DNA of 64,000 nt. Origin: Anaeramoeba flamelloides. Lineage: Eukaryota; Metamonada; Anaeramoebidae. The notes beneath the pieces are model-generated. The model was given only the letters and a program-made list of their open reading frames with translations. It had not been told where the DNA came from and did no database searches. Shown here piece by piece: positions 35,100 through 46,689 of the stretch. The stretch's first letter is position 1. Every line of letters begins with the position of its first letter. The stretch is taken from the NCBI GenBank assembly GCA_027625915.1, contig JANTQA010000063.1, forward strand, positions 5,289,501-5,353,500, in the 5' to 3' direction. The translations under genes were made by a program, and so were the position numbers.

Positions 35100-35322
35100 A
35101 TGAATTTTATTAATGAAATTTTGAATATTTCTAAATATTTTAGTATTACTTCAAGCTTGGAGGTCAAAAAATATCAAGGGTCGGAACCGACTCGGTTTGA
35201 AACAATATGCTTCAAAACATGGATTTATTTCAGAATGTCTTAAACCACATCTAAAACAGTTTAATTTCCACTGTTTTATAATCAACAGGAAATACCCCGA
35301 ATTATTGATATTTTTTTTTTAA
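35100..35322 (+). pseudogene. Coding-like island with two overlapping open frames
   Basis: From an ATG at 35100 one frame reads MNFINEILNISKYFSITSSL and on to TAA at 35243. In another frame, after an AG at 35142-35143, a basic stretch reads LLQAWRSKNIKGRNRLGLKQ, then FISECLKPHLKQFNFHCFII, to TAA at 35322. Both look protein-like and the region is G+C-richer than its surroundings. Position downstream of the LINE relic makes a LINE tail possible, but neither frame is recognised. Confidence 0.3.
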
Positions 35323-35640
35323 TTTTGCTTTCACAATTTTGTATTTGTTAAAATTATTTTGAATAATATCTCTTTCTTCCAAAATATTTTAAAATACATA
35401 CAAAGGGTGGGATTAATTAGTTGTGGTTTTTTTTTTCGTGGATTTGTCAATGTACAATAAATCATATGGTATGAAAGGGTGTGGTATTAAATTGAACTTC
35501 TTCTTGTTGAACAAGAATTCAAATAACAAAAACTATCAAATGTGGAAAAACCCAAACCACATATCTAAATTTTAAAAGTATTCCAATTACAAAAATCCAA
35601 AAAGAAAAAAATAATGTTCAACAAGAATTTCGGTTCATTA

Positions 35641-36125
35641 TACAGTGATCAAAATAATGTGTGCACAAATACTTTAATCCGTGTTTCAAAGTATTCTCCG
35701 TGCTTTTTTTTTATTATTGTACCAAGGCAACATCCAATCTACTACTAAATTGTATACATAAGTTCAAATCAATTTTGAAAGTAAACATCTGGATATTTTC
35801 AGTAAAATTTAAATTATTCATGCAAATAGTTGAATATTTTCCATAATATTCTCACTTTTTTTTGAATTTTTTGGTTGTTGATAAGAAAATTTTTTTTACA
35901 TAAATTAACTCTATTTTTTGAGATAAATTTTCCAATTTGATCCTTCATTTTTCGAATTTCTTTTTAAATAATAGAACTTTAAGAAACAAATATCCATATT
36001 TTTTTTGGGGTTTATTATCAGTTTCTTTGATCTGTTAATGTTTAGGTCTTCTATTACAAAAAAACACGCTTTTTATTTTGAAAAATGCATTATATTTTTT
36101 TTGCACGCTTTATTTTGGGTACATT
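35641..36125 (+). mobile_element. Non-autonomous DNA transposon family K, copy 1
   Basis: Ends TACAGTGATCAAAATAA and, inverted, TAATGTACCCAAAATAAAGC are related inverted repeats with TA at both borders. The whole element, about 485 bp, matches 63493-63975 in reverse orientation, including TTTCAGTAAAATTTAAATTA, TTCATGCAAATAGTTGAA and TGAGATAAATTTTCCAATTT. The 61-codon frame inside is shared only as decayed sequence, so it is not treated as a gene. Confidence 0.85.
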
Positions 36126-37084
36126 AAAGTCAAATTTGAAATAAATTAAACTTTTCTTGTTTTTAGAGGAACATTATAGATGAATTCTTCGGATCTGCAC
36201 TAAGAACGAAAATTTGTTTTTGGTTAAAGCACTTTTGGTTCTTCATCCAAAGATCAAAATAATTTTTTTAACAATAAATGAGATCTTTTGTACTTTTATT
36301 CTGATCTTTGTGAGAAGAAATTTAAGTTCTTGAACCAAAATGATTGTATTATTTTTGTGGAGGCTAAGAAGAATTCTTTTAGAACGTTCATCGTTAATAT
36401 TTTCGTTTACTTATATTTCTCTATTTTAAACAAATTGTTTTCTTTTGGTTTGATATAAAACCAATTCACTTTCGATTTAATCTGATTTGTGGTTATTTTG
36501 TAACCATTTAAATTTGGCACTAAAGACTTTTGTAAAACAGATAAATTCCAATAAACATCTGAAAATTTTCACTTCATTTCCCATATTACAAATTTTTTTA
36601 CACAAGCTTTGAAGAAAGCATTTTATTCTTTTAAAATGTTAAAAAACTTTGATAAATTGGTTGTGCTTCTAAAGGTTCTTTCTCTTGGGTTGTTTTAAAA
36701 TTTGAGATATGAGATACATAATGGGAAAATGAACTAAAAATTTTATTAAATATATTTGAATTTATCAGTATCCATTCGATCAAAATATAACTCTTTGAAA
36801 AATTCCAAAAAAATTAACACAGAAAATCCACTGAGATCTCAAAAAGTACCAATGAGAAACACTTCAAAACCCATACAATTATTTTCAAACTTTTATTTCT
36901 AATCAATCAAATTGGAAATTGAGTGTCTCTCTTTAGCACTTTTTTCCGAAAAATGACATCTTTTTTGATTTTTGTTCTTGAGAGATCAATCTCACTACAT
37001 ATGTTGGTTAGTTTTTGATTGGTATTCAGTTCTCATAAAAATTACAAAAAGTTTTTTTTCAATTTCAAAAAAAGCTTTTTCACA
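36126..37084. other. Spacer with dispersed repeat F
   Basis: Mostly A/T-rich. Repeat F copy 1 lies at 36899-37075 and shares CAAATTGGAAATTGAGTGTC, GTTAGTTTTTGATTGGTATT and CTCATAAAAA with 59565-59737 in the same orientation. Confidence 0.55.
36899..37075 (+). repeat. Dispersed repeat F, copy 1
   Basis: Collinear with 59565-59737 through three long shared words. It directly precedes the coding-like island at 37085. Element class is unknown. Confidence 0.65.
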
Positions 37085-37440
37085 TCAAGAGCTTGCCCCT
37101 TAGATCCAAATTTATTCTTAATCTAAATCCCGATAATTTTGCAGAAAAGGAGAGAACCTCCCAAAGTGGATACGACAAAAAGTAAATCGAAATATGTAAT
37201 GAAGGACCAACCTTAAAGTATTTTCTTTTCAGGAAGGATTTTGGTTCTTTACTTTTCCCATGCAGAAAGGTTGGGATATTTTTCACGAGAGAACTCTTTA
37301 TCTTTCAATTTTAGAAATGAGTTCTTATGTTTCTTTTGAAATAAAGACTACTGATGCACGGATCCAAATCTGTGAAAATGGTTTCACACTTGTCCTAAAT
37401 GAGACAAATACTTTAAAATTTGGTTTTCATTGAGATGGAA
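37085..37440 (+). pseudogene. Decayed gene fragment, beta-strand-rich protein
   Basis: One frame reads SLPLRSKFILNLNPDNFAEK to a GTAAAT donor at 37182. After TTTTCAG (37232) a long exon-like frame reads EGFWFFTFPMQKGWDIFHER, TLYLSILEMSSYVSFEIKTT, then DARIQICENGFTLVLNETN, and meets TGA after KFGFH; the same frame then continues DGTFEVTRILR to TAA. Phases across the 51 bp gap disagree, and the TGA sits where coding-like sequence continues, so this looks like a dead gene. The alternating strand pattern ending in 'FEVTRI' faintly recalls galectin-type beta-sandwiches, but the WGxE-type motif is not seen. Confidence 0.35.
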
Positions 37441-38101
37441 CTTTCGAAGTGACTCGAATTTTGAGATAAGACAAGTTCTGTTGTTTGTGTGTTGTTCTAA
37501 TTTGTGTTGTAAACGATTAATTTGAAGATCCGTTTTACCCCCAAAGTGACGCATTCTTATGTAAAAAGAAAGCACAAGAACTACACTATTTCCAACATTT
37601 TCATTAAGATCCTACAAATTGCAAGAAAGGTTTTGTGACATTTGTTTCGTACACTTTTACATGTTCAAGTCCATTCAAAAAAAAATTTTTTTTTTATTCA
37701 CAAAATTTAAACATTAAAATTTTAAAATTAAAACTTTATGATTTGAGAAAGATCTTTAACTAATGCATTATCAAACAGTTTTGGTTTTGAAAATTGATTT
37801 TTTTAAAAAACTAGAATCATTTTTACGTGTCTTGGGTGTAAAAACTAATATTTTTACGAAATTTATGAACAAAAATTTCCTTTTTTAGAGAACTGATTAA
37901 AATGCATTGACATGTTAAGGTAAGCATTTGTAGAATTATTTTGTAACACTATTTGCTTTTTTTTCTCAAACCTTTTCGATCTTTGTCATTTTGTTCAAGA
38001 ATTTCGATGACGCTTCCACACTTTACAAGATTACGAAGTTCTTTTTTGAAAAAGTTTCTCATAATTTGTTTTTTCATTTTTTTTTAAGTTATCTTATTTT
38101 A
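37441..38101. other. Spacer and 5' flank of the transporter gene
   Basis: No gene is assigned. The minus-strand 63-codon frame at 37384-37575 is fairly protein-like in composition but has no start context or neighbours. The plus frame 37991-38101 continues into the transporter start and is probably 5' untranslated. Confidence 0.4.
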
Positions 38102-39339
38102 ATGTCCACAGATAATAAACACACTGTCCCAGCTTTTCAAAGATATTCCTCAATTCCAGGAATGCTGTTTGATTTCTTTTAAAACTTTTTATTTCCTTTC
38201 CTTTCCTTTTCACCCAATTGCTTATGTGCGGCTTTTGCTTTTCTTTTTTTTATTGAAAAAAACAAAAAATAAACAAAAAATTGTAGAATATTAATAATTT
38301 TAAATTTCCTTTCTGTTTCTAATTAAAAACCTTCGTTTATATCCCTTACTAGTCTCTTTGGTACCTTTACTGTTGTTCTTGGAAAAGTTATTTTCGAAAC
38401 AGAAGGAAAAGGTAGATACGGTAAAGTCCATTTGATGGCAAAACCTTGGTGTAAATATATTTTTTTTTTTTTTTATTTATTTATAAATTTTTATATTTTT
38501 TTAAATTTTACAATCTTTTTACTTTTTTCTGAAATATTTACTAATTTTTTTTCTTTTTTAAAAACAACTTTCCAAAATCTCTTTTTGTTCTAATTTTATA
38601 ATTATGAATAGTTCAAACAATTGGTATGTTTGTTGGTATGCTGCTATGTTTGTTGGTGTTTGAAATTTATAGACTCAGAACTAGAAAATTAAAAGAAGCA
38701 GCCGTTACACATAAAAAAGTCTATTATTTGACAATGGCCCCAGCTGTATATTTTTTTTTTTTCTTTTTCTTTTCTTTAGGGCTTTCCTATCCCAATTTTT
38801 GAATTTTTTTATTTTTATATTTAAACTAATTCCAATTTTTTTTTGAAATAATTATATAATTATTTATTTAACATTCTTTATTCTTTTCTCAACTTCCATT
38901 ATTCTTTCTATTCTAAACCCACTTGATAAAATTAATTAGACCTTTGATCTTATTGCCACTTCCATCATGAACATTGGATTGTTATGGATTCCAGCATCCA
39001 TTTGGCAAATGCTCAGAGGATCTATGGTTGTCTTTAGTGCAGTTTTTTCTGTAATCTTCTTGAAAAGAAAACTTCATGGATATCACTGGTTTGGTGTTTT
39101 CATTGTTGTTTGTGCACTTGTTCTTGTTGGTGTTGCTTGTATTAAAGGCGACTCAGGTAATTATGACAAAACACATGAACTTATTGGAATCTTTTTAGTC
39201 GTTGGTGCTCAAGTGATCCAAGCCGCTCAAATTATTGTTGAAGATCATCTCCTTCATAACGTTAAAGTAAACCCACTCTTAATTGTTGGTCTTGAAGGTT
39301 TATGGGGTTCCCTCTTTACCATTGGAATTTTCCTTCCGT

Positions 39340-39379
<40 letters not shown>

Positions 39380-39989
39380 CTTCGCTTTTTTCCTCTTTTT
39401 GCCCACCCTTTAACCCTCTTTGAATTTACTTTTCTTCTCACTTTGATCTCAAACAAATTCTAAAAAAAAATCAATATTTTTGAAATCACCTTTTTTTTTT
39501 TTATTTCATTCAATTTCAAATAGAATTGTTGGAAACACACCAAAACGATGGGGAAGTGGTTTCTATGAAGATACAATTGATTCCTTAATTATGCTCGGAA
39601 ATGGTGACTTATTGGGTCTTAACATTGCTTACATCTTTGCCATTCTTTTCTATAACATGTTCGGTATGTTTGTTACAAATACTTTCACAGCTGTCCACAG
39701 AACAATTCTTGAAGCAGTAAGAACTTTCTGTATCTGGGTTACAGATCTTATTATCCATTATGGAATCAGCACAAGTAAAGGTGAAAAATGGGGTAACTGG
39801 AGTTGGATGCAACTTGGTGGATTTGTTCTCTTAATGTGCGGTATGTTTATTTATAACAACGTTGTCCAAATCCCAGGATTCACCTATCCAGATGAAAAAA
39901 AGAGCGACAACAATGATGAAACTAACGCACTCTTAGACGAAGACGAAAATACTGATTCAGATTCAGATGGAAGTTTTACAAGTGATTAA
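38102..39989 (+). CDS. SLC35F6: SLC35F6-like drug/metabolite-transporter-family membrane protein
   Basis: Ten-helix carrier of the nucleotide-sugar/drug-metabolite transporter superfamily; the human homologue is lysosomal/mitochondrial and its substrate is uncertain. Exons: 38102-38166, 38353-38450, 38612-38745, 38940-39337, 39524-39989 (introns 186, 161, 194 and 186 bp; phases 2, 1, 0, 2). The total is 386 residues (human 371). The joins restore family sequence: YSSIPGML-LFGTFTVVLGKV for helix 1, MAKPW-F-QTIGMFVGMLL for helix 2, MAPA-TFDLIATSIMNIGL, and WQMLRGSMVVFSAVFSV matching human FQMLRGAVIIFTGLFSV. Later exons carry the QIIVEDHLL and VHRTILEAVRTFCIW segments. An Asp/Glu/Ser-rich cytosolic tail ends the protein. 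The first donor, GTTTGA, is unusual. Intron 4 begins almost at once with a 37-base poly-T. Confidence 0.9.
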
Positions 39990-41198
39990 ATTTACCAATC
40001 AAACATGATCTAGACTGATCTTTTTTGTTTTTTTTTTTTCACTTCTACGAAGAAACGATTTTTATCTTTTTAGATTAAGCAGATCATAATCTGCATTTTT
40101 ATTTTTTTTTATTATATTTTTTTTTTTAGAAACAAACTAAAGATTCTCTTTTTTTAAAATAATTTTCTTTAATTTTTTCGAAAAAGGTATCTTTATACAG
40201 TAACCTTAACCCATAACTCAAAATAAACATAAACTTGAGTAAAAAATTTTCACCTTTTTTTTTCAATTTATCTCTTTTATTTTTTTTTAATTTTCTTACG
40301 CTTGTGTAAAAGCAAATGTCTTTATTTTTTAAGCATTTTGGATCTGTTGTTAAGAGTTAAATGTTAAAAGCGCTTGACCTTGTTAAGAGTAAATTATTTT
40401 CGAAGTCGACCAATACACAAGTGAAAATAAGTAATGTTGCAAAAAATAGAGTTTTTACAATTTTAGAGATAAATAAAGAGTTTCCTGTTATCAACTAAAA
40501 TTATTGGTAATAGTAAAAAAAAATACCCATTTTTATTTTTGAGCTCAAAGGGATTTTCAATCTAAAACCTTTTGGTAAATACCAATACTTTGTTTGAAAA
40601 ATGATCGTTTTTTAAAAAAATGAAAGATTGGTATTTACCAAACGTTTTTTTTTTTTGATTAAAATTATTATTAATCTCTTAATATAATCAGATATTATAT
40701 TTGCCTATAACTGAATTGTGGGGAATTGAATGTAACTATTTATTTATCTCTAAAAGCGTAGAAACTCTATTTTTGACAACATTCATATTTACTCTACATT
40801 AAGTGTTTTTTTCCAAACCCCCCCACAAAAAAGTAAAAGTTAAGTTTGTCCAGTTACAAAGTGTAAAAAGTGTTTTATTTATTTATTTTTTTGTTAGGAA
40901 AGAATTGTATACAAAAAGAAAAAATAGAGAAAAAAATTTAACCCTTTTTTTTTCTTTATTATTGAAGAAACGCAAATTACCCTCTAGATTCACTTATAAT
41001 TAACTTTCTATAAGGAAATGTAAGTAAAAAATCATCCATTACATGTTTATTAATTTATAACAATATTTTTTAACCATATATTTTTAAAACCAATTCATTA
41101 ATTTTTTTTATCTTTTAATCTATTTTGAAATATTAATCTATTATTTGCAAAGACATGATAACATATAACTTTTTTATTTTTATTTATTTTTTTTATTA
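39990..41198. other. Spacer with an inverted-repeat element
   Basis: A foldback element spans about 40430-40790: ATAGAGTTTTTACAATTTTA and GAGATAAATAAA at the left face TTTATTTATCTC and TAGAAACTCTATTTT at the right, and an inner palindrome pairs TTGGTAAATACCAA-type words. Otherwise A/T-rich; the 66-codon frame at 40803-41003 is Lys/Phe-rich noise. Confidence 0.55.
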
Positions 41199-41640
41199 CA
41201 GTCTTTCCAAGTCTACCATAAAATTATCAATAAAACAAAATTGATTTTTCTATTCTTATTTTCCATTTTCACAAAATTTGGAAATAAGAGCTATTATTCA
41301 AAAAAAAATCTTAATAAATGAACTATTATTCAAATTTTTAAAACATCAAAAAAATAAATTAGAAGATTCTTGAAGCAGTTTAAAATATTGTTCAAAATAG
41401 GTAAATTTTTAAAGATCAGTAAATATTGATATTTTTTTGAGGTGTTTTGGACCGATAATTTTTAAGTTTCCTGGGATCTTGGATTTTTTTTTTGAAGTTC
41501 CAAAATTTGAATAATCGCTCATTTATTGAAACAATTTTTGAATAATAACTCTTATTTCCAAATTTTTTGAAAATGGAAAATAAGAATAGAAAAATCAATT
41601 TTGTTTTATTGAAAATTTTAGGGTAGACTTGGAATGGCTG
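41199..41640. mobile_element. MITE family L, 442 bp with about 130 bp terminal inverted repeats
   Basis: TA flanks (41197-41198, 41641-41642). Left end CAGTCTTTCCAAGTCTACC, right end inverted CAGCCATTCCAAGTCTACC. Both arms continue through CAATAAAACAAAATTGATTT, CTATTCTTATTTTCCATTTT and TTTGGAAATAAGAG in nearly perfect complement. The first about 15 bases resemble family B (12933-13333) although the rest differs. Confidence 0.9.
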
Positions 41641-44600
41641 TATGATTACACCTAATAGAATTTCGACTTCGAAGGTTTTGAAATTTAAACTGTTTCTTTC
41701 GCTTGTATGATTATTGTTAACATATGAGAATACACTTACAACGCCACGAGAAGTTTTTTTCGTTTATTAAGAGTCCCAAAAAAATTGGGCTTAAAATTGT
41801 TGGAATATTATCCGGGATTTTATAAACGATATTGATAATTAGGAAAAATAAAGTTTTTTTAAACAATTTTTTAAAATCACAAAATACCTTTTAAACGAAC
41901 CCCAAATTACACAATTGCATCCAATTCATCCATTTAAACCCCCTTTTCATTTTTAGGGAAAAATATTAATTTAGAATTTTCTGGGGTTTTAAAAATATGT
42001 AAATCCGATTCTTCAAATATAAAAAGAAGAAGAGTAACACCTGAAAATATTCATAACAAAAAAAAAAAAAAAAAAAACACAGTGAATTAATTTTTGGATA
42101 AGAAACAATCAAATAGAAATCATCTTTACAAATATCAAATTTAACATTTACAAGTATTTTAAACGATTAACACTTAAAAATAGTATACTTTAATAATGGC
42201 AAGTATAAAAAAGTATTATTTTTTACACCACTTTACCACTTCTGATACCCTTTCAAGTCTTGTAAATAAATTTATAATTTTTCCAAAAACTATGATAATT
42301 CATAAGTATACTTAACTCAATCAACAAAAAATTTTTTCAAAAGAAAATTAAGCATTTTCTTATTTTTCACTATTTATAACTTTACTTTTAATATACACTA
42401 TTGGTTAATAAAAGACCTTTGATCAAAAATTATTTTTTAAAGATATTTTATAATTTAAGTTGAAAAATCTTGGTTTCTATAAACTTTTTCTGAAATTTAA
42501 TAGTAAAAATTTTATAATTTTTCCATCAGACCTACGATGAGCCTGTAATTATCTTTTAAAAATATTTTAAATCTGATGAATATATTTCAAATAGTAAATC
42601 AATCATTTTGACTATTAAGGAATTATTTATTAATATAAATTGAAAAAAATATTTTTTTTTTGATTTTCTGTTGGGTTTATTTCTTTAGTAAAAAAAAACT
42701 TTGTTAGTTTTTCCAGAATTTAAAAGAATTGAGTAAAATCTCTTTGAACCCCCTTTTTTTTTTTTTTTTTGGGTTAATTTTTTAATAAATATTTTTGAAA
42801 TAAACTGAAAATTAAATAAAATTTCAGTTTATATCAAAAAAAAAAAAAAAGGTCGTCAGCTTTTCTTGAGTTTTCTTTTTATTGAGAAAATATACAGATT
42901 CTTTTAGATAAAATAGAAAATCCCATGTAAACCGCGTTTAACTTTTCCAGAATTTAAAAAGAATTGTGTCAAATCTTAAAGACCCCCCCCCCCCCCTCCA
43001 TTCCTTTGAACCCTGAAAAAGCTAGACACTTGGTGGCACTTTGCGGCACTTGACAGACACTTTCGTTAGGTTTTCCAGAATATAAAATAACCGAGTAAAC
43101 TTCATAAATTTTACTCAACCCCTTTGAGCCTTGTAAAAAATAGGACAAACACACTTGATTTTCCAAAATATAAAGGAAAACAATATAATAATATATTTTA
43201 CTTGTTCTTTTGTATTTTGGAAAATCTACAACTGATATATTTATCATTAGTGATTGCTTTCTATATTTCAATTTTATTAGCTGAGTAGAAAATTATAGCA
43301 CTTTAAAACTATCAGTAATTATCTATCAAAATAAATATCTTAAATGTGAATTAAATATAAATACTTTTTCAAAATAATTTTATTTTTTTTATACAAACCA
43401 CAAAAAAAACACGAAATCACTTTTTTAATAATAAGCGTTTTTAAAAAAAGGTGGTTATACTAACAACAATAAATATAATAATTTCAAGAATTCTATAGTT
43501 ATGGAATATCGATTATATAATAGATAAACTTTCTTACTTCGATCGGATATTAATTAAAATAATATTTTTACCTTACTCGTAATATTTTCAAATCTATTAT
43601 TTCCAAAAAAGTGAAACTAGAAAGAAAATTTAACAATATATCATTTTTAGAGACAGAAAAAAGTCTAAAATCTAAAAAATACACAAAAATACATCAAAAA
43701 CCCCAAAAAAAGTTTTTTTTTATGTGTGATAAAAATCCTTTATCGAAGATTGGGAAAATATTTGATTCTGTATAAAAAAGACGATAAATATTTTTATTTT
43801 CCAATTAATAAATGAAAAGAATCTTTCAAGTTCAAAAATATCGTAACAATTAGTTGAAAACGAGTCCACAGCCATTAAAAAAAATAAATTTAAAATGGAA
43901 TTTCTAGAGATTTCATTAAACACCCTTATTGGAATTTATTATAGGCATTAATTAGGGTACTATTATTTTTGTAGTAATTAAAATAAACTTTTTAAAATAT
44001 TTTGTCATTTTTTTTTGAATTCTATTATTACAGACCCCCCTATAATGTGGACACACTTTTGTTTCTGAAAACTAGATTCAATATATTCGACTTAGATAAT
44101 GATTATTACTTTCTAAACACACAGATAATAACTTTATGTAAAACTTGTAAAATAAATCAATTTTCCACCAACAAATAGATTAAAAACCAATTACTAATTA
44201 CACAAACTCCTTAAAAATATTAAAAAAAAAATCTATACTTGATGATTTATATAATTTAGTAATTTTGAACTCTGTAAAAACTTTTAAATCGCCATCTTCC
44301 ACACTCCCCAACACTTGTACACTTTCAATAACGGGTATATTTAATTTAGTTAAAATAAATCATTTTACACTTTCAAAAAAATCTACATGGAATTAATCCA
44401 CCAAATAAGAAACTCAAAAGTAAGTTCCTCACCAAAAAAATTATTCCTCTCAAAATACCCATAAAAAGTGGGTATTTTTCTATACTGATTGTATACCACT
44501 ATTTATTTTTTTTTTAATCCAGAAATTTGTAAATTTATTAAAGGGATATTAATATGCCTTAAAAAATAAATCAGAATTAGAAACATTTGAAGAATAACCT

Positions 44601-46129
44601 AATAAATGAAAAATAGAATAAACGTGGTTAATGTAATAAATATTATAAAAAAATAAATCAGTTTATTAGATATTGTGAAAGAATATTATTATATTAGAAT
44701 CAAATGAAATAAAAAAAGAATCAAACATTTTGAAAAAAATCCATACAAAAAAGTTAACATGAAAAAAAAAAAAAGAAAAAACACTCATAAACCCTTTAGC
44801 CCCACAAATAAAAATTATGAGATTTATTATTATTTCGAGATTTTTTCATCAATTCTCTTTTGATTAGAAAACTTAAACAATTAAGGAAAAATAATAAAAA
44901 AAAAAAAAAATGAAAACAAAAAAGTACAATAAATGCCAATATTTATAAATTCGGGTACCTAACATCACATCCTTTGAATAACACAACACCTATGATTAAT
45001 CACAAATTATAAAAATTTTATTTATTATTGATACTCTTTTTGTCGGTTAATTTATACTTCCCGTGATTTGGGCGAAACTAACGATGTTTTTATTCTAATT
45101 TTAGAAATTAAAAGAAAATTTAGAAAATATTTTTTTTTTTATTTCTTTCAAATTAAAAAAAAATTAACGGCGCTTTTCTTGAGGTTTTCTTTTTTATATG
45201 TTAAGTGTTCTAGGTTTTTTTGAGGTTTTATATTTTATTTGTGAAGTGTTCTAGGTTTTTTTTCTTTTTGAAATAAACAGAAAATTTTAATAAATTTTTG
45301 GTTTATTTTGAAAAGAAAAAAAAAACCTAACGAAAATCTATTGATTTTCCAAATAAATAGAAAACTCAAAAAAATCTAACTTGATTTTAGGAAAATTTGA
45401 AAGAAAAGAGTAAATTATTTGGTTTTACAGAATTCTTTTGAAACCCAGAAAACTTTTAGAAATCTGATAATTTTTAATTTTGTTTCTGTGAATTGTATTA
45501 TTTTTACTCTTCTTCACTTTTTTATTGTATAAAATTTCATTAATTACCCCCCCTAAATAAATAAATTTATGATTTGAAATATCCTAAAATTGGTTTAATA
45601 ATTGAATAAAAATACTTGAGAATAAAACAGATCTTTGGAAATGTAAAATAATTCTTTTAAAATCAAAAAAATATACAAACCTAAAAATTTTAATTCTATT
45701 GTCGATTTATTTTATTTTTTTTTATAATTAGAAACCCTACACTTGTTTTTTTTTTTTGGCAAATAACCCTTTTCATACATTTCTAGATAAAGTAATATCG
45801 TTTTTGGAAAAATCACATATTTAATATAAAAAATCTCAGAATTATAATAGATCAGTTTTTATATTTGTGAAAACCCTTTTTACATTTTTTAAAATTAATA
45901 AAAACACGGAATAAATTAGTCGTTCTGAAATAGTTTACTTCAAAAGAAGAATAATAATAACCATTTTGTAATAAAAACAGACCATTAAAAACAACTGGAT
46001 AACTTTTGATTTTTTTTTCCTTTTTTGATATTGAGAATAAAAAAACCAATATATAAAAAAAAATATAAATGAGTTAATCTGGAATAATGTTCTTGTAAAT
46101 TTTTAAAAAAATTTCATCATCACAAGAAT
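41641..46129. other. Spacer with a cluster of short dispersed repeats and poly-C tracts
   Basis: No gene found. A TTTTCCAGAATTTAAAAGAATT-type unit occurs at 42704-42741, 42935-42975 and 43064-43100 (and at about 57334-57372). A word GCTTTTCTTGAGTTTTCTTT lies at 42851-42876 and recurs at about 45170-45197 and inverted at 57310-57330. Poly-C runs are at 42983-42996 (14 bases), 45547-45553 and 44035-44040. A foldback at 45251-45340 resembles that at 34528-34601. Confidence 0.5.
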
Positions 46130-46347
46130 TAATTTTACGTGATTTATCAACAGATTTTCGATGTTTAAAGCCATTTTGAGATGTGAAAATATATTATTCT
46201 GATATAATAAAATAAATCATCAAAGTTCCATTTAGAAATTTATTTTTTAAAAAAGAGCTTTCTTATTCTCATATTCTGAGATTTAAAAAATTATTTCAGA
46301 ATCAAAAATGGATTAATAAAAAACTTCACGGTAACTTTGGAAAGACT
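46130..46347 (+). mobile_element. MITE family B, partial degenerate copy
   Basis: The right half matches the family B end: AGAGCTTTCTTATTCTCATA, TTCACGGTAACTTTGGAAAG. The interior word CAACAGATTTTC is also shared with 13130-13142. The left terminus is not recognisable. Confidence 0.6.
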
Positions 46348-46689
46348 TTAAAAAATAAAATCAAAAGTTTTAGAACTTTGAATCTTTATTTTTTATAATT
46401 AAAAATAATCTTTTTAATTTTCAAAAAAAATCCAAAATCAAAAAAACATAAAAGAATACTTGTAAACTCAATTTTTTCAGATAATCTCAAAATTTTTTTC
46501 AAAATGAAAATGTTGATGCATACCGATCAAACATGTTAAAAATTTTTAGAAACAAGTACGATCATTGTTTTTTTTGGATTTAAAATCATAATTAATTAAT
46601 TTACTCAAAAAAAAAAAAAATTTCAACTTACCCTTTTGGCAAAGAAAAGAAAAGAACGAAAAAGTACACAATACAAATCAAAACCATAA

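Noticed and set aside
35174-35200. GGTCGGAACCGACTCGGTTTGAAAC, considered as part of a tRNA
   Set aside because: It forms a short stem but no acceptor stem, anticodon arm or proper T-loop can be drawn around it; it fits better as coding-like sequence.
43720-46049. Minus frames of about 65 codons at 43.7 and 45.9 kb
   Set aside because: They are Phe/Ile/Lys/Asn-rich, without start context, splice partners or motifs.
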